This document shows positions 1 through 11,900 of a stretch of 64,000 nt of DNA, in pieces. The stretch comes from Prochilodus magdalenae (Eukaryota > Chordata > Actinopteri > Characiformes > Prochilodontidae), in NCBI GenBank assembly GCA_024036415.1, contig JAMWET010000805.1, forward strand, positions 141,001 through 205,000. Reading direction: 5' to 3'. Under the pieces are notes generated by a model that ran no database searches, was not told where the DNA came from, and was given only the letters and a program-made list of their open reading frames with translations. The position numbers were made by a program, and so were the translations under genes. How positions within the stretch are numbered: the stretch's first letter is position 1; the number at the start of each line of letters is the position of its first letter.

Positions 1-611
1 TCCAATATGGACTTGAAACAAGCTCATGTTCATTGTAGGTTAAGGTATAGGTGTGTAGCTCACAGTCTGTACAGTTTAGTGTCCTGCTTACCCTGTCCAT
101 TGACCCTGTCCTTGCCTATATACTGTGTACACTCTGGCTTTTTTCACATCTGATAAGCTTCTGTCTTTACTTCTCCTCCATCCTATACTAATTCAGCATT
201 GTTCCTCTTCGCTTTTATGCCTCCTGCTCTGTCTTGGTTGTGAGAGCTGAGGAACTTTGAAGGAGAAAAAGCCACTGTAGCAGCAGCGGCAGCAGTAGCT
301 TTGAAGTCTGCTCCTTTAGGTTTCCACAGCTGGATCTGCAAAGGTGTGTGGAGAAGTGTGCCATGCTGTGTGAGAAAACGAATAAGAGAAACAGAAGGGA
401 AAACTGAGAGAGGTAGAGAGAGCTGCAGGACTGTGCAAAAGTCAAAGTCTCTTCATTTATTTGCAACCAAGGAACCAAAAAACCTTGATTTGGTATAACC
501 TGGTCACTAAATTTAGCTGACTTAATGTTATTGCCACATAATGTTGCTGAGCCTCGACCAGTGGAAGAAACCCTACATCAAGACACTAGAAGATGGTACA
601 GTGGTCACTAT
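1..611. other. Upstream DNA, no gene recognised
   Basis: No coding exon or known repeat was recognised. The stretch 250-480 is purine-rich with a short GCAGCAGCGGCAGCAG run and open frames under 90 codons on both strands; none shows a domain or exon signals. Confidence 0.5.
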
Positions 612-838
612 GTATTTACATTTATGGCATTTAGCTGATGCTCTTATCCAGAGTGACTTACAAGGTTAATCATATTACAGGTAGGCCAATGTAGTGTTAG
701 GAATCTTGCCCAAGGACTCTTATTGGTGTAGCACAGCACAGGCACCCAGGCCAGGATTCGAACCCCAGTCTCCCACATGTGGTGGTGTTGCCGGCTCCCC
801 GGCAGGTAGTGGCGTTATCCACTGAGCTACACCAACCA
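612..838 (-). repeat. tRNA-derived SINE, family A, copy 1
   Basis: Read on the minus strand, it starts with a tRNA-like head. The A-box-like TAGCTCAGTGG is at 819-829 and a perfect B box GGTTCGAATCC at 754-764. The body carries a GAGTCCTTGGGCAAGA-like block. It ends in the 3' tail shared by many fish SINEs and L2-type LINEs (GTAAGTC.CTCTGGATAAGAG..TCAGCTAAATGCC, then TAAATGT). The same element recurs at 42421, 49959 and, degraded, 56110. The internal promoter would be RNA polymerase III type. It is a retroposon, not a functional tRNA gene. Confidence 0.85.
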
Positions 839-1049
839 CATATAATGTAACCATATATAACTGGTGGTTCTTACCAAAAGAGGGTAAATCTGGACTCATC
901 GGTTTGTGACCCAGTTCCAGTCCTTTCAGCTTTTCTTTGGTTTTCTGTGCCTGATTCAGCTTACAGATATCGCTATTCCAAATCACAGTGGCATATTTTC
1001 CATGACTATAGGACACATCTTCCCACATGCTTGTGTAAGAAGCAAAAAG

Positions 1050-1768
1050 CTACTACTAGCATTATTGCACCCAGGAGGAAGTGTTGCATTACACTTCTAT
1101 TACACTTCTATTGGGAAGGAAGATAAAGGTTACCAGGAACAATAACTGATGATATATTTAGACTAATATGGGTAATATTTATTGAGCTACTATGTCAGAT
1201 GTCTCAACATGGAGTTGTAGAGGTTCCTAATGGTGTCCTGTGATAATCCATCCCATGCAACTTGGATATTCTCACACAGTTCCTGCAGATGGTGCGGTAG
1301 GGTGGAGGTGGCATGACATAAGACCTTCTGGACATGTGATGTGTGACAGTAAAGCGTTTATCTTGTCCTGTTCTGTAGCTGACACCATGGTGCAGAAGGA
1401 GCTTTCATTCGAGTGCCCACATGGATTAGAACTGTTTCGAAATCCTGTCAGTTCGGCAAATGAAAACTCTGGACACTCTTTCATTCCGGTCCCTCCAAAG
1501 GACACCCCCCATCTCTTGCCACACCTCCTGCTACTGCCCCACATACATCCTGGATTATTCTAGTTGGTCGTCTCCACCAAGACGAAAGCGGGACTCATCA
1601 CTGAAGATGACACGCTGCCGTTCTGAGTCACTCCATGACAGTCTGGCCCGACACCATCACAGTCTTTGGTGACATTAATGTGATATTAGGGGTAGTTGTC
1701 GTAATGGTTTGCGTGTATGTAGTCCTGCATCGTGCAGCGGTATGCCAATGGTGCTGGCACTTACCACA
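1050..1768 (-). mobile_element. Tc1/mariner family B, degenerate copy 1
   Basis: The minus strand keeps a Tc1/mariner transposase fragment. FSDESRF, containing the second catalytic Asp of the DDE triad, is encoded at 1585-1605 and is followed by LGGDDQ. One end keeps the family's GCACCCAGGAGGAAGTG terminal sequence near 1068. The family is shared with loci at 2540, 7208, 14389, 25195, 40970 and 49664. Stops and frameshifts interrupt the frame, so it is not functional. Outer limits are approximate because the far terminus is missing. Confidence 0.75.
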
Positions 1769-1774
1769 CCAACG

Positions 1775-2535
1775 GCTAGTTTTTTAGGAAATCTTTAGGG
1801 ATAGACTTAGAAGTTTAGGGTTCAGTCTTTCTCAACATCGAAGTAATCCCAATTACACATTTAGACTCATCCATTTGTAAACCTTACTCCGTATCTCTAA
1901 CGTCCAGTGTTCTAGTGCAAATTTCCTCATTAATTTCTTTGCGTACGTAGGTTCTGAAGTCTGCAGAGAAACTGCTCAGACGATAACGATCCGCTACCTT
2001 TGAAAGAAGAAAGTAAATTGGTGTCTTGGAAGTGTCTGTTTGAAATAAACGCCTCTTGGCTTTTTGAAATTCTTCTTCAAAACACAACAGAGAAAACACA
2101 AAGGCACGGCAGAGAACAACCCACTGCATGTGTGTGGCTCTGGATGTGTGGGTGGGTGGGTGTTGGATGGTGCAGTGCAGAGCAGCGCTGTGAGAGAAAG
2201 AGAGAAATGAAGAAGAGAAATGAAGAAGAGAAATGAGCCGGTGTGAGTAATGAGAGTTTCTAATGGTGGGATTAGAGAAGAAGTCAAGCGCAGGAGCTGG
2301 AACGGGTAAGAAGAGAGGGAAAAAAGATGGGAGGGATGCAGACGGGAAAACAGCCTTGGGGGAAGGTGAAGGAAGGCAAGAAAGGGGCGGAAAGAAGAAA
2401 AAAGATCTCTCAGCAAGTGGAATTATCTTAACTGTATCCAGAACACCAAAGATTTCTCATTATGAGATTGATGTGAGATTATTCAACCACATTGTGGCAA
2501 ATGAAATGGTCTTATTCCATTTTAAACATCATTTC
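1775..2535. other. Purine-rich stretch, no gene
   Basis: The interval 2190-2410 is strongly purine-rich with GAAGAGAAAT triplication and a GTGGGTGGGTGG run. The 140-codon open frame on the minus strand is Ser/Leu/Pro/Phe-rich, reads through this biased tract and looks like chance. No splice pattern or domain was seen. Confidence 0.5.
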
Positions 2536-2539
2536 TTGA

Positions 2540-3035
2540 AAATAGACTCATCGTCAAAAGAATAGCTGCACCCAGAAGGAAGTGTCGGATGGCAGTGGTA
2601 TTAGGAAGGAAGATAAAGGTCACCAGGAACAATAAATGATGATAGATTTAGACGGATATGGGTAATATTTATTGAGCCACACACACAGAAGTAGTGTCTC
2701 TCAGTATGGCATCGGGCACAGGTCCATTGGTCGTCTCCACCAAGACAAAAGTGGGACTCCATGCCATTCTGATTCACTCCATGACAGTCTGGCTCGACAC
2801 CATTGCAGTCTTTGGTGACACTGACATGGTGTTAGGGGCAGTCGTTGTAACATTCTGCGTGCATGAAGCCCTGTACATTGTGCATTCACCTGCCAATGGC
2901 TGTCGGGTCAGTCAGATACAGTGATTATGCCCGTCCTTTGCTTACCCCATACACATGGCCGAGTGGGAATCTTGAATCATTTGCATGTCAAGATGTCAGA
3001 CCTACCCACCGAATTTCATTCCTGTATCTACTCTG
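2540..3035 (-). mobile_element. Tc1/mariner family B, degenerate copy 2
   Basis: It begins with the family terminus (GACTCATCGTCAAAAGAATA, then GCTGCACCCAGAAGGAAGTG). It continues through the transposase region in minus orientation to a GTCAGACCTACCCACCGAAT block. Around 2745-2775 it lacks about 18 nt found in copy 1, which removes the FSD codons of the catalytic motif. A separate terminus-like sequence at 3511-3571 may be the far end, with unrelated DNA between. Confidence 0.75.
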
Positions 3036-3510
3036 GTAAAAGATTCACGCTTCTTACTGATGTCCACAACCACTTTATTTTCCTCACCAGGTTACGGAAC
3101 ACCGTGAAACAACTGGCAACAACAAAAACACATATCATATACATCATTTTCAGAATTAGTTTCGTCTACAAAGGTACACAATTTCAACAGTTATACAATA
3201 ATTACCGTGTGCGCCTGTATGACCAGTAGTAGACAGTCCTCTCTCGTCTCTTTTCTTCTCTCCATTAGTTTTCACTCGCAATTTCCGGCTCATGTTACGC
3301 AAACAGGAAATAGCCTCCCACAACAATTTTTACTTATAACATTTCAATAAAGTCTGACAACAGGACTATGAATTACATCGCAGATTACATCATTAATTTA
3401 TGTAAACATAAATAAAAAAAACAAACCAGAATCAAATATGACAATCTTACGCTAACTTCTGGCGTTGCCATAGTAACACATAGCTGTATTGTGAGCGTCA
3501 GCTACAATTC

Positions 3511-3571
3511 CTTTTGGTTGTTTCCTTCTAGGTGCAACTATTTATGCAACTATTGTTCTGAGGATGAGTGT
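3511..3571. repeat. Tc1 family B terminal inverted repeat, isolated
   Basis: TCCTTCTAGGTGCAACTATT is followed by TATGCAACTATTGTTCTGAG and GATGAGTGTA. This matches the outer end of Tc1-B copies at 7780-7830 and 14660-14700. It is either the lost end of the 2540 copy or a solo terminus. Confidence 0.55.
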
Positions 3572-3579
3572 AGTACCTA

Positions 3580-4485
3580 TCTACCCATGAAATAAAACAG
3601 CTTCTCCTAGATAACTTGAAGTCTAGAAGTAAGTAACTCCTACAGACCCATTAATTAGATTAATTAGATTTTTTAAAAATGGAGCATTTGAAATGTTTAA
3701 CTTGCCAAAATATTTGGGAAAAAATGAAGAATGAAAGAATATACAAGAGTGACGGCAAGCAGGGAGAACAGAGAGAACGATAAAGGAAAAAAATTAAGAA
3801 TAAAAGGAAACAGTGTAGCAGCATTATTCTGGAGAGATGGCAATAAAGTTGAGCTCCAGCGGTGGATGTAATGAGCCGCAGCGTCAGAACACACGCCCAC
3901 TTCTCTCTCTAATCTAGTGATAAAGTGCAGCATTTAGTTGGCAAACCCACTGCTGGAGAGAAAAACAGCATCATCAGTGCGTTCAAGGTTGTCTGAAGAG
4001 GTGCCTAACTGCAGAGTTGGAGTGGAACTTACACAGATTTCATCTTCCAGACGTGCTCAGTGTCCTAAGTTCACTCCTCTGGCTATAAAGCAACATTACG
4101 TAACGATTTTAACTTATAACTGCAGCTTCAACGTCATTTCATTCATACACTGACTTATAATAGGGAGGATGGCGTCTGCGTCATTGCAATCTGGGCCCAG
4201 AATTCCCATGCCATGTAGCTTAGAAGGTCCATCACAAAAGAGCCACGTAATGCTATACAGCACTAGGTCACACACCAGTAACTATGGGTCGTTAGCACTA
4301 ACTATATGGTCCCTGAGATCTACCAACCTGCCAAGTCTAGTTCCTATCCGCAATGTGCTACACCTGCTTTAGCTTATGAACTTCTTCAGAAGTCCCTGAT
4401 TGGCTGGATCAGATGTATTAGATGTTTGGTAGATGTGTTAGATGAGCACTTTACAGGTTAGAAATAAGTTCACACTGCCAGCCCA
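3580..4485. other. No feature recognised
   Basis: AT-rich DNA without a recognisable repeat family. Short open frames on both strands (up to about 78 codons) lack domains and exon signals. Confidence 0.4.
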
Positions 4486-4487
4486 AT

Positions 4488-5371
4488 CTGATTTTTGGCA
4501 TATCCAGGTTTATATCTGATAGCCTGAACAGTGACAATCTGATTCAAACCACGTTTGACGGCGGTTTAAAATGTGATTTTAATTGGATTTTTACAGATGC
4601 GTCTCAGAATGCTCAAGTCGCTCAAATCAGACACTCGCTATGTAACAAATAATGACAGTGTCAAATCTAGAGTGATGAAGGTGGTGAAAACCAAGAAACT
4701 TAAAAAAATAAAAATAAAAAAAGAAAAGACATATGTAATATCTGGACATCTGGTGGACAATATCCAAATCTAATAGCTCAGGTAGGAGTCCTGCACAAAG
4801 CAGTGGTGCTCTCACCTTGTTGGAGATATATGTGGTGAGGACCGAATTTCACCCCTAAAGCAGAAACACTATATTATAATGCAGTAGGTCTAACATTTAG
4901 TGTTTGATGTAATGTCTGAATATCTGGGCTTCTAGAACAAAGCTTCAAAAACCAAACTGAGTTTTTGGCATATCCAGATTTTGGATAACCAGGGTATTTC
5001 TGATTTCTGATCTGACAGCGTTAAATGCGCCCGGGGCCCCGAAATCTTTAACCCCTCGCAAACCCCCCGGATGGTGGGCCCGACCTGCGGCATTTGAAAT
5101 CTGAGCTCAAGGAAAAAATCAGCAATCCACAACCCACATATGAGGGTGGTGCAATTGCGACCCCATTTGTACCCATTGTACAGACGCATCCCAGTCTTTA
5201 CCCTCTGTCCAATCTAGACTGACGGAAGTGCTGAAAATGAAGAAACTTGAAAGAAAAGATATTATAATATGTGGATGTGTGGTGGACAGTGTCCAAATCT
5301 AATTCGAGTTTACTGAGTCCAGCACTTGCAGTAATGCTCTCAGCATGTTGGAGATGTTGTGGTGAGGACTG
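4488..5371 (+). repeat. Imperfect direct duplication, two diverged units
   Basis: Two copies of one sequence lie about 470-500 bp apart (4488-4845 and 4958-5371). Both contain TTTTTGGCATATCCAG, then AAGAAACTT, then GTGGACA.T.TCCAAATCTAAT, and end in GTTGGAGATAT.TGGTGAGGAC. The second unit has an extra GC-rich insert around 5025-5100. It is probably an old tandem duplication within an unnamed dispersed repeat. Confidence 0.6.
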
Positions 5372-5560
5372 TTATGTGGAGTTAAGGACTGGAAGTGCAT
5401 GTTAATTGTAAATATGGTAAATTAGGTTAAGTTAAGCAAAGCATAGCCTACGACATCGCCGGCGCAGGTAGCTGCCTATTCCAGTAGCTCCGTTCATATT
5501 GTGGATTTTTCTTGTGTTTTATACATTTATTTATTGTCTCTTTGCTTCTACACACTTCTC

Positions 5561-5910
5561 ATCCATCCCTCCCTCCCTCCCTCCATCCATCCATCCATCC
5601 ATCCATCCATCCATCCATCCATCCCTCCCTCCCTCCCTCCCTCCCTGAAGAATCCATCCATCCATCCCTCCCTCCCTCCCTCCCTCCCTCCCTCCCTCCA
5701 TCCATCCATCTATCCCTCCATCCATCCCTCCCTCCATCCATCCCTCCATCCATCCATCCCTCCATCCATCCATCCATCCATCCATCCATCCATCCATCCA
5801 TCCATCCATCCATCCATCCCTCCCTCCATCCATCCATCCATCCATCCATCCATCCATCCATCCATCCATCCATCCATCCATCCATCCATCCACCCATCCA
5901 TCCATCCATC
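5561..5910 (+). repeat. (TCCA)n/(TCCC)n tetranucleotide array
   Basis: About 350 bp alternate blocks of ATCC and CTCC. One interruption, TGAAGAATCC, lies at 5645-5655. The array is open in several frames, giving Ile-His-Pro-Ser or Met-Asp-Gly-Trp peptides of 116-141 residues. Such multi-frame openness follows from the repeat and is not evidence for a gene. Confidence 0.95.
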
Positions 5911-5919
5911 TTTAAACTT

Positions 5920-7195
5920 TAAATAAAACCACTCAGCAAACAGTGGACGTCCTTAAGACCGTTTTGGTTAGCTGGGCAGTTACAGTTAATCAGCTTTACA
6001 AATTTAGCAACCCACTTATATGACACCAAAGGCTACAAATACGCTACAAATGACCAGCAGAATGAATTAACGTGGGTCACTGTTGTACTTGTCTTTTCGA
6101 CTAGACCTATTGCTTTTATGTGAACGGAGAAAAAATATTGTGGCACAAATCTCAGCGTTTGTTTTCTTAGTGACATTTAATTCCGTAAAAAAGTGAGTGG
6201 AGGGATAAAGGTGGAGGGGAAAGGTTCCATCTTAAGCTGTTTGTTACTGCTATCATCATTCTGGATCACCTCTGTCTCAGGCTTTTCTTTCCTCCTGCTT
6301 TCTTTTCTTCTCCTCCTCCCATGCCTTTATATTTTGTTGATTGACTTTGAGGTTATTTGAGCTCTGGCAGTGTGCCTACATGTCTCTCTCTGCCTTGTTC
6401 TCTCTCTCTCTCTCTCTCCCCCCATCACCCTGTATGCCCTTCAGTCTCCTCCGGCGGTGGCACAGTGCGGTCTAAAGAGGAAAAGAGGGAAATAGATCTG
6501 AATAAAACATCAATATTCTCTCTCACTCTTAACCCAAGCCAATAAAAATCACTTCCTGTTTACCCATTTCTCTGACTGAAGGTGTGTGCGCTTGTGCAAG
6601 TAGCCCATAAGTAAAGCCGTACTTATTTAGATACGCCGACTTAATCCGCAAACATTTATCAGCTCCAGAGCTGTGTTTGCTTCGCACGTGGCTGATACTG
6701 CTGGTGCGACAGTGCAGTGCTGAAAGGTGATTGCATAATCTGCGGTATTAGCAAGGTGAATGGGGCTGAATGGTGAAATAGGATTCCAGCTGCAGCGAGC
6801 CAGGCTGTGGACCAGACTGATTTAGATCAGTGTGTGTGTGTTTGTTCAGAATGACTCGCAGAATAAGCAGGGTGAGCCTGTCTGGCTGCTTAGCTTGGGC
6901 CTAGTTTCTCCAGATTAAAACATCATTCGTTCTCGCTAATCTGACTTTTTAAATATTGCTGGAGGATGAGGACGAAGGTTGGGCCAAAAAAAGAATGAAA
7001 CTTGTGGAATTAATGAGAAAGTGCTGCACAACGTTATGCACAACATCATGCTGGGGGTCATACATCATAATACGGCTAAACTAGAAGGCCATTTTTCACA
7101 AACTTCCACAGATGTTGATTATCATCAGGAGCAGGGATGCGGGAAGTGGGGTGCTGAGGAGGCTGGAGCACTGCCATAATTTAAGGCTCTTGAAT
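5920..7195. other. Mostly single-copy-looking upstream DNA
   Basis: It contains a short (CT)n run at 6400-6420. Nothing matches the repeat families seen elsewhere in the window. The mixed-composition stretch 6590-6900 has no open frame of note but looks less degenerate than its surroundings. Confidence 0.35.
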
Positions 7196-7207
7196 TGCAT
7201 CTCCAAT

Positions 7208-7830
7208 AGTTGAAGAATAATTGTACCAAAAAGGAAGTGATGGATTTCAATGCTATTCGGAAAGAAAAAAGGACAATAAATGGGCCGCCATGTTGCTAAC
7301 GCAACATGCCACACATAGATGTAGTTGTGGAGGTTCCTAGTGGTGTCCTGTGATAATCCATCCCATGCAACTTAAATATTCTCACACAGTTCTTGCAGAT
7401 TTTGCAGTAAGGTTGGAGGTGGAGTGCTCTACACACGGATCCGTTGGTCATCTCCACCAAGACAAATGTGGGACTTACTGAAGATGACCTGCACCATTCT
7501 AAGTTACTCCATGACAGTCTGGTATGACACCATTGCAGTCTTTGGTGACGTGGTGTTAAGGACTGTTGTTGTAACAGTCTACGCGCATATAGTCCTGCAT
7601 TGTCCAGTGGTGCTGGCACTGACAGGATGACTCAAGGAGGATCATCACTGCTCACTGAGCGTCCACAGTTGTGGCTGTTGGGGCAGTCAGGTAAAGCGAT
7701 GGGCCTGACTCTGAAATGTCAATCATTCCATGTCTCACAATGTTAAATATTCCTACTAAGTTTCTCTCCTTTCAGTTAATTCCTTCTGGGTACAACTATT
7801 TGTGCAGCTGTTCTTTTGATGGTGAGTGTA
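7208..7830 (-). mobile_element. Tc1/mariner family B, copy 3 with both ends
   Basis: Both family B termini are visible: AGTTGAAGAATAATTGTACC at the left and CTGTTCTTTTGATGGTGAGT-GTA at the right. Between them lie GGTGTCCTGTGATAATCCAT and the degraded minus-strand transposase region around 7440-7560. At about 620 bp it is too short for an intact Tc1 element. The frame is broken, so it is a non-autonomous relic. Confidence 0.8.
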
Positions 7831-8109
7831 TATTCAAAATCTGTTTAGGTAAGGAAGTGTTTAGATTAGCACTCTTTAAAGGCCAGTTTGTGCTTCTGCT
7901 TCATAGATGCATCCCCTACACTGCAACATACAAGCGGTATTCCATAGAGTATATTGTCACTTTAACCACATTTCAGTAGATAATGTGAAAATCCCCCAAA
8001 GATGTCTAGGCTTTAGCTAAATCTGCCTAGTAACCAAAAAGCCAAATTTTTTGGACCAGTATTGAATGAAAAGATGTAACTCATCCGTCCACCAAAAGTA
8101 GCCAGTGCA

Positions 8110-8960
8110 TGTTATTGAATTGGTGTGCCTTATGGTTTAGTACTGAGACCACTTTAATTCAGTCTTTACATACATGATTTTCCCACAGTTTGTAGGAGCG
8201 CTGAGGTGCAAATGTATGCAGACGATTTATGTGATGCGAATCCAGTCTCTAAACAGCATGCAGCAAATGAGTCTACTTCAGTGTTCCATGTTATACAGCG
8301 GCTTAATGGTTCTTGTCATAAGCTAATTATAATTAATACAGCCTGTGTATGTTTATTTACAAATAGATCAACAGATGATTCTTTATTATCAATGTGCCAG
8401 CATCTGGGTATTATAACGCATTCCAATCATAGTTCTAAAAGGCAAATCAGTAAGGTAGTAAATGTTGTAAGGTTATATGGTTAAATCTTCATTATGTCAG
8501 GAATTGTGAATCCTTAAATCCATTTGGTCAGTTTATCATTAGACTGTTAAAGTGTTTTATAGAAGGTCTAATAGTAATAATCATTATTATATAAACCTAA
8601 CGTTAGTATCTAACATTACTGATGTGTGGATGTGTGTCTTGAATATAAGGTGCATGGTTTGGCTCCATCTGCTTTCATTAAGTTGAAAACAGGTCCACTA
8701 GCTTGGAGACATAAGAAGATATCACACTTTGAATAGGTTGCATGTGGCAAGTACATATTATAAGATATATTAAGGTAAGAGATTTCACTACATTTGGCTC
8801 TTTAAACTTACATAAAATCATGGCTAAAAGATAATGAAGAATTTCATTATAGTGTATTAATAGATTTAGGATCTGGCATTGTGCTTTATTTCCAGTGTTG
8901 TGTTGTTTGTTGTGTGCATTATTAATGTTTAGTAAGAATCAGGGAACCTTAATCTGTGTT
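8110..8960 (+). pseudogene. Degenerate non-LTR retrotransposon reverse transcriptase, C-terminal part
   Basis: The + strand keeps reverse transcriptase landmarks in order. There is a GVP-G-VL-PL-FSLYIHD-like segment (8130-8180), then the catalytic YADD at 8215-8226. A LGIITHSN block near 8407, a YKVHGLAP block near 8646 and a SWLKDN-like end near 8820 follow. This order is typical of the CR1/L2/Rex1 type of LINE. Frameshifts and stops break it (first at about 8484). It is a 5'-truncated dead copy, and clade assignment is tentative. Confidence 0.75.
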
Positions 8961-8964
8961 TCCG

Positions 8965-11900
8965 TTCTAACTAAGTTACGCTTTCTCTTGGAGGTCAACA
9001 GTAAACATGTACTAGGTAAACCCTTTAAATTATGTTCCAAAGACGAATACATGACTGACCTATTTCACCATATTCCTCTCCTCTCCATGTAAACTAGGTT
9101 GTCCCAATCTTGGATAATTCTTCTATAAGCATTCCTCTGACCAATCACAAGGATGATGTCTCTGGCTCCGCCCACAAAGAACAGTTTCAAAGTCAGATAA
9201 ACTTAAATGACCTAAAGCTTATCAGCATAACCAAAAGCTAGCAAAGCCTGTAGCTGCTTGCCACCAGTTAATTTCTTCATCTGTTCATTGCTTTATCCAT
9301 CACCATTCCTTCATACATTTCTTCATTTAGACATGACGCCTTCTTCTGTCTTTGTCTCTTCATGTCTGTTAGTCTGTTCCTTCACATCTTGGATCAGCTG
9401 TCTATTTGTTCGTCTGTCCGTCTGCATGTCGGTTGATCCGTGACACTATCCGTCCACTTAGTGCCACGTAAAGCTGGACACTGATTTTAGTTCTGTATGG
9501 GGGCAGAACAGGCAAGGAGTGTTGGACAGAGAACTGTCAATCAAACCTGTGTCATATTTATATCTTATTTTTATTCAGCCATTGCTGGATGTTCAATATA
9601 TCACTCAACTTCATGTTACAAACATTTCTAATATTTTACTGTGTGTTCTTTTGGAAAAGTGATGCTTGTCCAGGGACAACAAACTGGTTAATATGGCTAA
9701 GCCATGATCTGCATTTTAAATTGTTCTCTGATGCCCTCAAAGAATGTATATGATTTTGATCAGGGTGGGAATTTTTAACACCCATTTACAAATGATTTGG
9801 TCGTAGAATGAATTAAGCTGTTTCACCTTTGACTGCGAGGCACTGCGATGTTCACAAAGAAGTGACATGTCAAAATAGACAGGAGAATAAAAGTTCAGTC
9901 ACCATGCTATTTAAAGATGACTATGCTAGTTACTTGAAGCTAGCTAGTACCTAACATTACCTACACTAGCTACTCACTTTCTATCTTCACAATGACCAGC
10001 ATCACAGAGCATGGCTGCTACTTACAGGTTGCTTTTGGGGTTGAGGTACTAATAAAAGTGGACCTGCTCTTCTCAAAATGTCAAATGCTGAATAAAGCTT
10101 CTCAATATTGTTCAAAATTGAAATTCAAACTGTAATATGCAAGGCAAACTAACATCTTTCAATTAAACATGTCCAGGATCTTGTTACAGATGTGGCATCT
10201 GAAAGTGGCTCCCTATTTGCCAAGTGGCTTTGAGAATTTTCCATCCACTTTAAATTGTCCCACATTTACATTCTGACACTGTACAGGCCAAGCCTTTAGG
10301 GTGGAATGGAACATTAGCTTCCTTGGAAGGGGCATGAAAAAGGCTAACATTCCCTTCACATCCTGTAGCAGTACGCCTTTAATAGTGTGCACTGTCTATG
10401 TAAACCTAAACCAAATAAAGTAAATTAATCAGATTACATAATCCAGATTACGTCATTCACTGACACTGGTAACATTATACCTATAAACCAGCATGGTCTT
10501 GATTTGAGCTGCCTGTTCTGTTTCATAGGTATGATATTACAGAGAGCATGTGGTCTTGTTGGCCTGTGGTATCGTTTTCGATTTCACCATGGAACGATAC
10601 ACCTATTAGCTCAGCTCTGACTCATTCAGACAGATCCCCTGTGTGTATGTGTGTGGTGTGACAGTGTGTGATTTAATTCTGTTTAATCAATCCCAACTGC
10701 TCTTGCCAATAGCGGCAAGTCATGAAAGGTCTCTCCCATTCGAACAGCCTCTGAGGCACAAAGCTGGAAAGAAAAGTTCAAGTGATGCTCATCTGATTAA
10801 CACATATATTGATGTTCCACCAGGGCTGACATTAATCTCTGAAGAGCGTGCTGGGGGGAGGACGGGAGGAGGGGTTGCGGTGCATGCGGCCACAATGCCG
10901 ATCGTGGTCTATTCTCCTTCCGGAACACTTGAGCTGTCCGAGGCCAGAGTGAATTAGATGGCGCATTTTCATTCGTAGCACAACAGCTGCTTTGATCAGC
11001 AAACCTTATCTCAGCAGCTCATTTAGCGCATGTCAGAAATGAAGGGAAAGGTGTGCTTTGAATTCCATAAGGTATCCTTTGACTACACCAGCCACAGGAA
11101 AGTCACTTACAAGCTCCCATTTTTAGTGCTTTCGGTTTTACTCTGGGGAGATGAAACCAACATAGGGAATTTTATTGAGAATTAACTTTTAGAGCCAGTT
11201 GTGTTGGATTTAAGACAGGGTGGTAGATCTTCAGGACCAGGATTGAGCACCCCAATCACACACTGATCGTTCACCAGAATGTCAAAACTCCATAAATGAG
11301 TAAGAACATTGCTCGCACCGTTCTCGTGGTGACCCACTTTAGAGGCAACTTTAGATATTACTTTAAGATATAATTGACCTTGTATGTAGCAGTTTTACAG
11401 TAACTCCTTCGGTACAGATCTCTGGCACCAAGCTGCTTTTTATTTATAGCAATATAACGAATGTGTAAACCTGGTTGGATTATGGCTTGTACTCACAGTC
11501 AATTACATGAGAAATGAATCCGCTCCTTCAGATCATTGGGAACGAACTCGCGTCACTTTTTTATCAGTATTATTTTTTAAAGGGGTTAACCCAAATGAGT
11601 TCTTCTAATGGTATAGCTGAAAATCACAGGACCTTCCCTTTTGCACCTCCTTGGAACATTCGTGCAGCACCTGCAGCTTTATGTGTTGGATGGGTTCTAG
11701 TTTTATTCTTGGTGGTTGTAATTCTTGGTTTAGTTTGTGGATGAATGATGGATTGATGGATTTGCCTACATTTTGCTTGTCTGCATATCCATTCATCCAA
11801 TAAAGTTACTTTATTTTATATTTATTGTATTTAAATAGTGAAACATAGTGTCATTTGTATTCTTTATTTAATACGTAGGTGGACTATATGATTTTGGAGA

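Noticed and set aside
612..838. tRNA gene-like A and B boxes (also at 42421, 49959, 59791)
   Set aside because: The boxes are inside SINEs with a fixed body and LINE-type tail; a cloverleaf with acceptor stem is not preserved.
5501..5926. Overlapping open frames of 116-141 codons on both strands
   Set aside because: All come from the tetranucleotide array, which is open in several frames by its composition.
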